A stretch of DNA of 64,000 nucleotides. Origin: Dongia_A sp964542425. Lineage in GTDB: Bacteria > Pseudomonadota > Alphaproteobacteria > Dongiales > Dongiaceae. The stretch is from the NCBI GenBank assembly GCA_964542425.1, contig CAZIUB010000008.1:4288-68287 (forward strand), written 5' to 3'. A program made the translations under genes and the position numbers. Positions 1 to 6,272 of the stretch are shown here, piece by piece. Below the pieces are notes generated by a model. The model saw only the letters and a list, made by a program, of their open reading frames with translations. It was not told the DNA's origin and made no database searches. Numbering within the stretch: the first letter of the stretch is position 1; each line of letters starts with the position of its first letter.

Positions 1-1
1 C

Positions 2-226
2 GCCGGCCGGTTGGGCGGGGCCGAGATCGCGCGCGTGGAATGGTACCGCGAGGGCAGGGTGCCCTTGCACACGCTTCGGGCCGAGATCGATTACGGCGAA
101 GCCATCGCCAAGACCACGTACGGCACCTGCGGGGTCAAGGTCTGGGTGTTCAAGGGCGAGATCCTGGCCCACGACCCGCAGGCCAGCGAACGCCGGGCCA
201 TCGAATCGCACCAGCCGAACCGCTGA
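2..226 (+). CDS. rpsC: 30S ribosomal protein S3, C-terminal end (partial)
   Basis: This is the tail of S3; the gene begins upstream of the window. The visible 74 residues carry the conserved C-domain stretch REGRVPLHTLRAEIDYGEA followed by GVKVWVFKGEIL, which lines the mRNA entry channel of the small subunit. The tail after GEIL is short and ends ESHQPNR. It is followed 24 bp later by rplP, the standard S10-operon order, so the upstream neighbours should be rplV, rpsS and rplB. Confidence 0.95.
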   Translation, partial: AGRLGGAEIARVEWYREGRVPLHTLRAEIDYGEAIAKTTYGTCGVKVWVFKGEILAHDPQASERRAIESHQPNR

Positions 227-250
227 TCAAGGCCATAAGGAAGACAGACC

Positions 251-673
251 ATGCTTTCGCCAAAAAGAACCAAATTCCGCAAGGCGCACAAGGGCCGCAT
301 CCGAGGGCCCGCCAAGGGCGGCACCGCGCTCGCCTTCGGTGCCTATGGGCTGAAGGCAATCGAGCCGGCACGGGTGACGGCGCGCCAGATCGAGGCGGCG
401 CGCCGCGCCATTACCCGGCACATGAAGCGCATCGGCAAGGTGTGGATTCGGATCTTCCCCGACGTGCCGGTGAGCCGCAAGCCCGCCGAAGTGCGCATGG
501 GCTCGGGCAAGGGCACGCCGGAATTCTGGGTCTGCCGCGTCAATCCCGGCAAGATCATGTTCGAGCTGGATGGGGTCAGCAAGCAATTGGCCCATGAGTC
601 GTTCGCGCTGGCCGCCGCCAAGCTGCCGATCAAGACCCGGGTGGTCGCTCGCCTCGGCACCGAGCACGCGTAG
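251..673 (+). CDS. rplP: 50S ribosomal protein L16
   Basis: L16 binds 23S rRNA near the peptidyl-transferase centre and the A-site tRNA. The 140-residue product is close to the usual 137. It opens with MLSPKRTKFRKAHKGR, has the RQIEAARRAITR helix near residues 45-56, and the basic loop RMGSGKG near residues 82-88. It lies between rpsC and rpmC in the expected order and is co-transcribed with them. Confidence 0.97.
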   Translation: MLSPKRTKFRKAHKGRIRGPAKGGTALAFGAYGLKAIEPARVTARQIEAARRAITRHMKRIGKVWIRIFPDVPVSRKPAEVRMGSGKGTPEFWVCRVNPGKIMFELDGVSKQLAHESFALAAAKLPIKTRVVARLGTEHA

Positions 674-688
674 GGAGGGTCGGGGAAC

Positions 689-892
689 ATGAAAGCGGAA
701 GAACTGCGCATCAAGACCCCGGATCAGCTGAACGCCGATCTGGTCGCGCTCAAGAAGGAAGCGTTCAACCTGCGCTTCCAGCGGGCCAGCGGGCAATTGG
801 CGAACACCGCGCGGGTGCGCGCGGTCCGGCGCGATATCGCGCGCATCGAGACTTTCCTTGGCCAGAAGGCGCGGGCGAAAGTCAGTGCCTGA
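689..892 (+). CDS. rpmC: 50S ribosomal protein L29
   Basis: L29 is a small two-helix protein at the polypeptide exit tunnel and part of the docking site for SRP and trigger factor. The 67-residue product has the family pattern: MKAEELRIKTPDQL at the start, then LKKEAFNLRFQRASGQL, then RRDIARIETFL. An AGGGAGGGTCGGGG purine tract precedes the ATG. It sits between rplP and rpsQ. Confidence 0.95.
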   Translation: MKAEELRIKTPDQLNADLVALKKEAFNLRFQRASGQLANTARVRAVRRDIARIETFLGQKARAKVSA

Positions 893-918
893 CGGACAGG
901 AAAACAGGAGATAAAGAC

Positions 919-1197
919 ATGCCTCGGCGAGTGTTGCAGGGCACGGTGGTCAGCGACAAGAACGACAAGACGGTCATCGTCGCGGTCGAGCGTCGCGTCA
1001 TGCACCCGGTCTACAAGAAGTTCATCCGCCGCTCCAAGCGCTTCGCGGCGCATGACGCGGCCAATCATTGCAAGGTGGGCGACGTGGTCACGATTCGCGA
1101 ATGCCGACCCTTGTCCAAGTCCAAGCGCTGGGAAGTGGTGGCCGAAACCGCCGCCACCGGCGCCACCGGCGCCACCGGCGCCACCGGCGCCAGTTGA
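919..1197 (+). CDS. rpsQ: 30S ribosomal protein S17 with GAT-repeat tail
   Basis: S17 is a primary 16S rRNA binder with an OB fold. Residues 1-76 are a normal S17, with the core motifs KTVIVAVERR and HPVYKKFIRRSKRF and the ending RECRPLSKSKRW. The product then runs on to 92 residues with an Ala/Thr tail followed by a Gly-Ala-Thr repeat. That tail is encoded by about four tandem 9-bp units (GCCACCGGC) at roughly 1154-1192. A 9-bp unit keeps the frame, so the tail length can drift without harm. Such tails are disordered and variable in this family. Confidence 0.95.
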   Translation: MPRRVLQGTVVSDKNDKTVIVAVERRVMHPVYKKFIRRSKRFAAHDAANHCKVGDVVTIRECRPLSKSKRWEVVAETAATGATGATGATGAS

Positions 1198-1216
1198 GCA
1201 GCGAAAGGTCACGCCC

Positions 1217-1585
1217 ATGATCCAGATGCAGACCAACCTGGATGTCGCCGACAATTCCGGCGCGCGCCGAGTGCAGTGCATCAAGGTGCTGGGCGGCTCC
1301 AAGCGTCGCACCGCCAGCGTGGGCGATGTGATCGTGGTGTCGATCAAGGACGCGATCCCGCGCGGCAAGGTGAAGAAGGGCGACGTGCACCAGGCGGTGA
1401 TCGTGCGCACGGCCAAGGAAATCCGCCGCGCCGACGGCACCTCGATCCGGTTCGACCGCAACGCGGCCGTTCTTATCAGCAAGCAGGGTGAGCCGATCGG
1501 GACCCGCATTTTCGGCCCCGTCACGCGCGAACTCAGGGCCAAGAAGTTCATGAAGATCATCTCGCTCGCGCCCGAAGTGCTTTAG
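1217..1585 (+). CDS. rplN: 50S ribosomal protein L14
   Basis: L14 is an intersubunit-bridge protein of the large subunit. The start at 1217 gives 122 residues beginning MIQMQTNLDVADNSGARRV, the canonical N-terminus and length. An in-frame upstream start near 1052 would only read through the S17 tail in another phase. Motifs include CIKVLGGSKRR and RADGTSIRFDRNAAVLI. It ends LAPEVL. Confidence 0.97.
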   Translation: MIQMQTNLDVADNSGARRVQCIKVLGGSKRRTASVGDVIVVSIKDAIPRGKVKKGDVHQAVIVRTAKEIRRADGTSIRFDRNAAVLISKQGEPIGTRIFGPVTRELRAKKFMKIISLAPEVL

Positions 1586-1619
1586 GGCCGGGCCGAAGGA
1601 CCAGGATCGGGTACGGAAG

Positions 1620-1937
1620 ATGGCGACCAAGCTGAGGGTTAGGAAGGGCGACCAGGTGGTGGTGATCACCGGTCGCGACAAAGGCAAGAGCGGCGAGATC
1701 CTGCGGGTGCTGCGGGCGGAGAACCGCGTGGTGGTCCGGGGCGTGAACGTGGCCCAGCGCCACCAGCGCCAGACCGCCAGGGAGCCAGGTGGGATCGTGC
1801 CCAAGGAATTGTCGATCCACGTCTCCAACGTGGCGCTGATCGACCCCAAGACCAAGCGGCCGACCCGGGTCGGCTACCGGATGGACGGCGAGCGCAAGAT
1901 CCGCTTCGCCCGGCGTTCCGGCGAAGCGATCGATTGA
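1620..1937 (+). CDS. rplX: 50S ribosomal protein L24
   Basis: L24 is an assembly initiator that binds the 5' end of 23S rRNA. The 105-residue product has the KOW motif near residues 7-24 (RKGDQVVVITGRDKGKSG), then GVNVAQRHQRQT and PIHVSNVAL-like sequence (SIHVSNVALIDPKTKRPTRV). Both length and order are normal; rplE follows 12 bp later. Confidence 0.97.
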   Translation: MATKLRVRKGDQVVVITGRDKGKSGEILRVLRAENRVVVRGVNVAQRHQRQTAREPGGIVPKELSIHVSNVALIDPKTKRPTRVGYRMDGERKIRFARRSGEAID

Positions 1938-1949
1938 GGGAGCGATAGG

Positions 1950-2492
1950 ATGGCGGCCCGCCTGAAGGAGCATTACGAGAATGTCCTGCGTCCGGCGCTG
2001 ATGCGGGAATTCGGCTACGTCAACAAGCTGCAGGTGCCACGGCTGGAAAAGATCGTGATCAACATGGGCGTCGGCGAAGCGGCGGCCGATGCCAAGAAGA
2101 TCAATATCGCGGTCGAGGAATTGGCGGCGATTTCCGGACAGAAGCCGGTCGTGACCAAGTCGCGCAAGTCGATCGCCGTCTTCAAGCTGCGCGAGGGCAT
2201 GAACATCGGCGCCAAGGTGACGCTCCGGCGCCAGCGCATGTATGAGTTCCTCGATCGCCTGATCACCATCGCGCTGCCCCGGGTCCGCGATTTCCGTGGC
2301 GTCAGCCCGAAGAGCTTCGATGGCCGCGGCAATTTTTGCCTCGGGCTCAAGGAGCAGCTGGTGTTTCCGGAGATCGACTACGACAAGGTCGACAAGACAC
2401 GCGGCATGGACATCGTGATCGTGACCACCGCCAGGACCGACGCCGAGGCGAGGGCCCTCTTGAAGGGCTTTCAGATGCCCTTCACGGCTTGA
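1950..2492 (+). CDS. rplE: 50S ribosomal protein L5
   Basis: L5 binds 5S rRNA in the central protuberance and contacts P-site tRNA. The 180-residue length is typical. Seen in order: LKEHYENVLRPALMREFGY, the VPRLEKIVINMGVGEA strand near residues 30-45, TGQKPVVTKSRKSI-like sequence (here SGQKPVVTKSRKSI), FKLREGMNIGAKVTLR, and the ending TTARTDAEARALLKGFQMPF. Confidence 0.97.
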   Translation: MAARLKEHYENVLRPALMREFGYVNKLQVPRLEKIVINMGVGEAAADAKKINIAVEELAAISGQKPVVTKSRKSIAVFKLREGMNIGAKVTLRRQRMYEFLDRLITIALPRVRDFRGVSPKSFDGRGNFCLGLKEQLVFPEIDYDKVDKTRGMDIVIVTTARTDAEARALLKGFQMPFTA

Positions 2493-2517
2493 TCGCGAAG
2501 GGTCGGAGGAGACCGAT

Positions 2518-2823
2518 ATGGCCAAGACGAGCTCGATCGAACGCAACAAGAAGCGGGAACGCCTGGCGAAGAAATTCGCCGTCAAGCGCGCCCGTCTCAA
2601 GGCGGTCGCCAACAACGAGAATCTCCCGATGGAGGACCGCTTCGCGGCGCGCCTGAAGCTGGCGGAATTGCCGCGCAATTCGTCCAAGACGCGAATCAGG
2701 AACCGCTGCGAATTGAGCGGCCGGGCGCGTTCGGTGTATCGCAAGTTCCGCCTGTCGCGCATCGCGCTCCGGGATTTGGCCTCGAGCGGCCAGATCCCCG
2801 GCGTGATCAAGGCGAGCTGGTAA
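2518..2823 (+). CDS. rpsN: 30S ribosomal protein S14, long zinc-free form
   Basis: S14 is a late-assembling protein of the 30S head. At 101 residues this is the long form: only one cysteine is present (in the NRCELSGRARSVYRKF motif), so the CxxC zinc ribbon of the short form is absent. The C-terminal FRLSRIALRDLASSGQIPGV is diagnostic. It starts 25 bp after rplE and is followed by rpsH. Confidence 0.97.
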   Translation: MAKTSSIERNKKRERLAKKFAVKRARLKAVANNENLPMEDRFAARLKLAELPRNSSKTRIRNRCELSGRARSVYRKFRLSRIALRDLASSGQIPGVIKASW

Positions 2824-2838
2824 CGGAGGATCGAGGAC

Positions 2839-3234
2839 ATGTCATTGAGTGATCCATTGGGCGACATGCTGACCCGCATCCGCAACGGACAAAAGGCGCG
2901 GATGCCCTCGGTCATATCGCCGGCCTCGCGGCTGCGCTGCAACGTGCTCGAGGTGCTGAAGCGCGAGGGTTACATCCGGAACTACTCGGTCGGCACCAAC
3001 GGCCAGGGCGGCGAGATCGTCATCGAGTTGCGCTACCACGAGGGCGAGCCGGTGATTCGCGAGATCAACCGGGTGTCGACGCCGGGCCGGCGGGTCTATT
3101 CGAAAATCGCCGATCTGCCGCGCTACTACAACGGGCTCGGTATCTCGATCCTGTCGACGCCCAGAGGCGTGATGTCGGACAACGACGCCCGCAGCGCCAA
3201 TGTGGGCGGCGAAGTCCTGTGCCGCGTGTTCTGA
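2839..3234 (+). CDS. rpsH: 30S ribosomal protein S8
   Basis: S8 is a primary binder of the 16S rRNA central domain; in Escherichia coli it is also the translational repressor of the spc operon. The 131-residue product begins MSLSDPLGDMLTRIRNGQ and ends with the conserved GVMSDNDARSANVGGEVLC segment. Whether the E. coli-type repressor site exists here cannot be judged by eye. Confidence 0.97.
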   Translation: MSLSDPLGDMLTRIRNGQKARMPSVISPASRLRCNVLEVLKREGYIRNYSVGTNGQGGEIVIELRYHEGEPVIREINRVSTPGRRVYSKIADLPRYYNGLGISILSTPRGVMSDNDARSANVGGEVLCRVF

Positions 3235-3250
3235 CGGGAGTGCGTTGACC

Positions 3251-3784
3251 ATGTCTCGAGTTGGCAAGAATCCAGTCGCGATCCCGCCGGACGTCTCGGT
3301 CGAGGTGGGCGGCGGCGTGGCCAGGGTGAAGGGCAAGCTGGGGGCACTCGCGCTCTCGATCGCCTCCGAGGTCGAGGTTTCGGTGGAGGACGGCAAGGTG
3401 TGGGTGAAGCCCCGCGCCCAGAGCCAGCGCGCGCGGATCGTGTGGGGCACGACACGCGCCAATCTGCGCAACATGGTCGAGGGCGTGAGCAAGGGCTACA
3501 GCAAGAACCTGGAGATCAACGGCGTCGGCTATCGGGCGTCGGTGCAGGGCAAGAACCTGCATTTGCAGCTCGGCTACAGCCACGATGTGCTTTTTCCGAT
3601 CCCAGACGGCATCACCGTCAAGTGCGAGAAGCCGACCTCGATCCTGGTCAGCGGCTTTGATCGCCAAAAGGTGGGCCAGGTGGCCGCCGAGATCCGCGCC
3701 TTCCGGCGGCCCGAACCCTACAAGGGCAAGGGCATCAAATACGATTCCGAGACCATCTTGCGCAAGGAAGGCAAGAAGAAGTAG
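3251..3784 (+). CDS. rplF: 50S ribosomal protein L6
   Basis: L6 lies near the factor-binding site of the 50S subunit and has two similar alpha/beta domains. The start at 3251 gives 177 residues beginning MSRVGKNPVAIPPDVSVEV, the standard N-terminus. An in-frame upstream ATG near 3200 would overlap rpsH and is rejected. The C-terminal signature PEPYKGKGIKYDSETILRKE is complete. Confidence 0.97.
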   Translation: MSRVGKNPVAIPPDVSVEVGGGVARVKGKLGALALSIASEVEVSVEDGKVWVKPRAQSQRARIVWGTTRANLRNMVEGVSKGYSKNLEINGVGYRASVQGKNLHLQLGYSHDVLFPIPDGITVKCEKPTSILVSGFDRQKVGQVAAEIRAFRRPEPYKGKGIKYDSETILRKEGKKK

Positions 3785-3819
3785 GGAACCGCCAAAGGGA
3801 ACCGCCAAAGGGAACCGCC
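3784..3819 (+). repeat. Triplicated 13-bp leader before rplR
   Basis: The rplF-rplR spacer is almost entirely a tandem repeat of GGGAACCGCCAAA, two full units and one partial, the last running straight into the rplR ATG. It begins at the final base of the rplF stop codon. Each unit offers a weak GGGAA purine tract, so the third may act as the rplR ribosome-binding site and the first two may be slippage duplicates. Confidence 0.85.
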
Positions 3820-4182
3820 ATGTCTAGGATCAAGGAAATGTTCGCCCGCCGCCAGAAGCGGGCCCGCTATCAGATCCGGCGCAAGGGTCACGGCAGGCCG
3901 CGCCTTTCGGTGTTCCGGTCGAGCCTGCATATCTACGCCCAGATCATCGACGACGCCAAGGGCGAGACCTTGGCGGCGGCATCCTCGATCGAGGGCGATC
4001 TCAAGGGTAAGCTGAAGAAGGGCTCCAACATCGCCGCCGCCGCGGAAGTGGGCAAGCTGCTCGCCCAGCGCGCCGTCGCCAAGGGCGTCAAGGAAGTGGT
4101 GTTCGATCGCGGTGGCTACCTCTTTCACGGTCGCGTCAAGGCGCTGGCCGACGCCGCCCGCGAGGGCGGGCTGGCGTTCTAG
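3820..4182 (+). CDS. rplR: 50S ribosomal protein L18
   Basis: L18 binds 5S rRNA and brings it into the central protuberance. The 120-residue product shows RRQKRARYQIRRKGHGRPRL, SVFRSSLHIYAQIIDD and the C-terminal FDRGGYLFHGRVKALADAAR signature. Its stop codon (TAG, 4180-4182) directly abuts a double-hairpin repeat that separates it from rpsE, an unusual break in an otherwise compact operon. Confidence 0.97.
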   Translation: MSRIKEMFARRQKRARYQIRRKGHGRPRLSVFRSSLHIYAQIIDDAKGETLAAASSIEGDLKGKLKKGSNIAAAAEVGKLLAQRAVAKGVKEVVFDRGGYLFHGRVKALADAAREGGLAF

Positions 4183-4325
4183 TACCCGCCGTCGTGGGAC
4201 TGGATGATTCGAGCGAAATGACTCCCCGGGTGCACGCCGGCGGGTACTATCATCGGGTAACATGGGGCCCGACTTTCGTGGATGCGGGAGCTTCTCATCC
4301 ATCGCGCATTTCCGAAAGTTGGCAC
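4183..4325 (+). repeat. Double-hairpin element DH1 (rplR-rpsE spacer)
   Basis: This is the first of a dispersed repeat family, about 143 bp. The left palindrome pairs TACCCGCCGTCG with CGCCGGCGGGTA. A short linker containing GGTAACATGGGG follows. The right palindrome pairs GCCCGACTTTCG with CGAAAGTTGGCAC. The left border reads CTAGTACCCGCC, the CTAG including the rplR stop. The right hairpin stays open in the rpsE frame, but this copy has lost the ATG seen in other copies. Confidence 0.9.
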
Positions 4326-4344
4326 TGAGAAGGAAAAAGAGGAC

Positions 4345-4914
4345 ATGGCAAAGACCGCGAAATCGGACCGTCGCGACCGCGACCGGGGCGAGCGCTCGCA
4401 GGATCCCGAGCTGATCGAGAAGCTGGTCGGCATCAATCGCGTGGCCAAGGTGGTCAAGGGCGGCAAGCGCTTCGGTTTTGCCGCACTGGTGGTGGTGGGC
4501 GACGGCAAGGGCCGGGTCGGCCACGGCGCCGGCAAGGCGCGCGAGGTTCCGGAGGCGATCCGCAAGGCTACCGAGAGCGCCAAGCGCCATCTGGTGCGGG
4601 TGCCGCTGCGCGAGGGCCGCACGCTGCACCACGACGTGACCGGGCATTTTGGCGCCGGCGCCGTCGTCATGCGCGCCGCCGAAGCCGGAACCGGCATCAT
4701 CGCCGGCGGGCCGGTGCGCGCGGTGTTCGAGGCCTTGGGCGTCCACGACGTGGTGGCCAAATCGGTCGGCACCTCCAATCCGCACAACATGATCAAGGCG
4801 GCCTTCGACGCGCTCAGCCGCTGCAATTCGCCGCGCTCGGTGGCGGCGCGCCGGGGCAAGAAGGTGGGCGAGATCATCGGCCGGCGCGGGCACGAGGCCG
4901 AAACGCGCGAGTAG
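4345..4914 (+). CDS. rpsE: 30S ribosomal protein S5
   Basis: S5 is a decoding-fidelity protein of the 30S body. The start at 4345 gives 189 residues with MAKTAKSDRRDRDRGERS, then the double-stranded RNA-binding-like domain: LVGINRVAKVVKGGKRFGF, VGDGKGRVGHGAGKAREVPE and a C-terminal AFDALSRCNSP. An in-frame upstream ATG at 4282 lies inside repeat DH1 and would add 21 residues. I prefer 4345 because AGAAGGAAAAAGAGG precedes it. Confidence 0.96.
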   Translation: MAKTAKSDRRDRDRGERSQDPELIEKLVGINRVAKVVKGGKRFGFAALVVVGDGKGRVGHGAGKAREVPEAIRKATESAKRHLVRVPLREGRTLHHDVTGHFGAGAVVMRAAEAGTGIIAGGPVRAVFEALGVHDVVAKSVGTSNPHNMIKAAFDALSRCNSPRSVAARRGKKVGEIIGRRGHEAETRE

Positions 4915-4928
4915 GAGAGATACCGATC

Positions 4929-5114
4929 ATGTCCGGAAAATTGAAGATCACCCAGATCGGCAGCCCGATCGGCCGCAATTCCGATCAGCGCGATACGCTG
5001 ATCGCGCTCGGGCTGAACAAGCGCCACCGGGCCAAGGTGGTGGCGGACACGCCATCCTTGCGCGGCATGGTGCGCAAGGTCGCGCATCTGTTGGAGGTCG
5101 AGGAAGTGAAGTAG
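4929..5114 (+). CDS. rpmD: 50S ribosomal protein L30
   Basis: L30 is a small ferredoxin-fold protein of the 50S subunit. The 61-residue product has the diagnostic KITQIGSPIGRNSDQRDTL and GLNKRHRAKVVADTPSLRGM segments. It follows rpsE by 14 bp. A second double-hairpin repeat begins 5 bp after its stop. Confidence 0.96.
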   Translation: MSGKLKITQIGSPIGRNSDQRDTLIALGLNKRHRAKVVADTPSLRGMVRKVAHLLEVEEVK

Positions 5115-5118
5115 CCAT

Positions 5119-5263
5119 TACCCGCCGTCGTGAGACTGGTTGATTCAGCAGTATTTTCCCTCTATTACACGCCGGCGGGTACCACCTATTGGGTAACATG
5201 CGGCCCGACTTTCGTGAAGGCACAGGAGCGTTTCGCTCATCACGCTTTTTCGAAAGCTGGCAC
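5119..5263 (+). repeat. Double-hairpin element DH2 (rpmD-rplO spacer)
   Basis: A plus-oriented copy of the same family as DH1. Left stem TACCCGCCGTCG with CGCCGGCGGGTA, linker GGTAACATGCGGC, right stem CCCGACTTTCG with CGAAAGCTGG (one T-to-C change), ending CACTGGC. It fills nearly all of the 191-bp rpmD-rplO gap, a gap that is normally very short. Confidence 0.9.
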
Positions 5264-5305
5264 TGGCGGCTCGCATCCGTCCTCCGGTAACAAAAGGCTC
5301 CAGGC

Positions 5306-5986
5306 ATGAAACTCAACCAGCTTTCCGACAATCCAGGCGCGCGCAAAAACCGCACGCGGGTCGGGCGCGGCATCGGCTCGGGCAAGGGCAAGACGGCGGG
5401 TCGCGGCGGCAAGGGCCAGACCGCGCGCTCCGGCGTCGCCCTCAAGGGATTCGAGGGCGGCCAGATGCCGCTCTTTCGCCGGTTGCCCAAGCGCGGCTTC
5501 AAGAACATCTTTCGGGCACGCTACGTGGTGGTGAATCTGGACCGGCTGCAAACGGCGATCGAGGCCAAGCGCCTGGACGCCTCCAAACCGGTCGATCTGG
5601 TGGCGCTGCAAGCGGCGGGGATCGTCAACCACCCGCGCGACGGGATCAGGCTCTTGGGCAATGGCGAGATCAAGGCCAAGCTGACGATCGAGGTCGACGG
5701 CGCTTCGAAATCGGCGATTGCCGCCATCGAGAAGCTGGGCGGGTCGGTCATCGTCAGGGCACCGCCGGCGGTTGCGGCCAAGAACGAGGCAAAGAGCGCG
5801 GCCAAGGCCAAGAAGACGGCTGACGCAAAGCCGGCAGCCAAGCCCGAAGCCAAGGCGCAGGCCAAGCCCGAAAAAAAGACCGAAGCCAAGACCGAAGCCA
5901 AGGCCGAGGGCAAGACCGAGGGCAAGACCGAGGGCAAGGCCAAGGAAAAAGCCAGGCCCAAGGCCCCGGACGTCGCCCTGGAATAG
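5306..5986 (+). CDS. rplO: 50S ribosomal protein L15 with long Lys/Ala/Glu tail
   Basis: L15 is an early 23S-binding assembly protein. Residues 1-155 form a normal L15: MKLNQLSDNPGARKNRTRVG, then RGIGSGKGKTAGRGGKGQ and LPKRGFKNIF. The family is usually about 150-160 residues, but this product runs to 226. The extra C-terminal part is an Ala/Lys/Glu/Pro tail with short EAK, EGK and EAKT-type repeats. The tail is probably disordered, and its function is unknown. Confidence 0.95.
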   Translation: MKLNQLSDNPGARKNRTRVGRGIGSGKGKTAGRGGKGQTARSGVALKGFEGGQMPLFRRLPKRGFKNIFRARYVVVNLDRLQTAIEAKRLDASKPVDLVALQAAGIVNHPRDGIRLLGNGEIKAKLTIEVDGASKSAIAAIEKLGGSVIVRAPPAVAAKNEAKSAAKAKKTADAKPAAKPEAKAQAKPEKKTEAKTEAKAEGKTEGKTEGKAKEKARPKAPDVALE

Positions 5987-5990
5987 CTGG

Positions 5991-6041
5991 TGTTCCGTAA
6001 CCGACATTCCGCTCTCGGGACATGCCGGCCCGGAACACTAG
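5991..6041. repeat. CTAG-bordered palindrome P1
   Basis: An imperfect palindrome with outer arms TGTTCCG and CGGAACA, bordered on the right by CTAG. Its left 32 bases recur almost exactly, inverted, at 10614-10649 (P3). It belongs to a second class of intergenic palindromes in this window that share CTAG borders. Confidence 0.65.
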
Positions 6042-6057
6042 CAAACGGGAATGGCAT

Positions 6058-6113
6058 GTGTTGTGGTTGCAACGGGATTGATTGGGAATCAAATGTCGGA
6101 ACCACGACACTAG
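6058..6113. repeat. CTAG-bordered palindrome P2
   Basis: Outer arms GTGTTGTGGTT and AACCACGACAC, with an inner hairpin TTGATT-GGG-AATCAA. The right end runs into CTAG. It resembles the cleaner copy P5 at 43887-43940 in both outer arm sequence and design. It lies in the rplO-secY gap together with P1 and DH3. Confidence 0.65.
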
Positions 6114-6127
6114 GGAGCACGCCCCAT

Positions 6128-6266
6128 TGCCAATTTTCGAAAACATGTGATCCATGAAACGAACCAACCTCTCCCCGAAAGTTGGCGCAATTCACCCAAC
6201 GACAATACCCGCCGGCGTGTATCGGCGGGGTCGAATTTCTGAATCATCCCTCGGCGACGGCGGGTA
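6128..6266 (-). repeat. Double-hairpin element DH3 (rplO-secY spacer, inverted)
   Basis: A minus-oriented family member. On the plus strand it runs from TGCCAATTTTCGAAAAC through CGAAAGTTGGC to the CCCGCCGGCGTG...CGACGGCGGGTA arm pair, and its border reads GGGTACTAG. The right hairpin is more degraded than in other copies. Together with P1 and P2 it expands the rplO-secY gap to 286 bp. Confidence 0.85.
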
Positions 6267-6272
6267 CTAGTC

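Noticed and set aside
40..597. Long alternate-frame ORFs across the ribosomal genes (for example 40-597 and many minus-strand frames)
   Set aside because: High-GC shadow frames of well-supported ribosomal genes; they are Arg-rich and have no domain resemblance.
4282..4344. In-frame upstream start for rpsE giving MRELLIHRAFPKVGT
   Set aside because: It lies in repeat DH1, is preceded by no good ribosome site, and the normal S5 N-terminus MAKTAK at 4345 has a strong purine-rich site.
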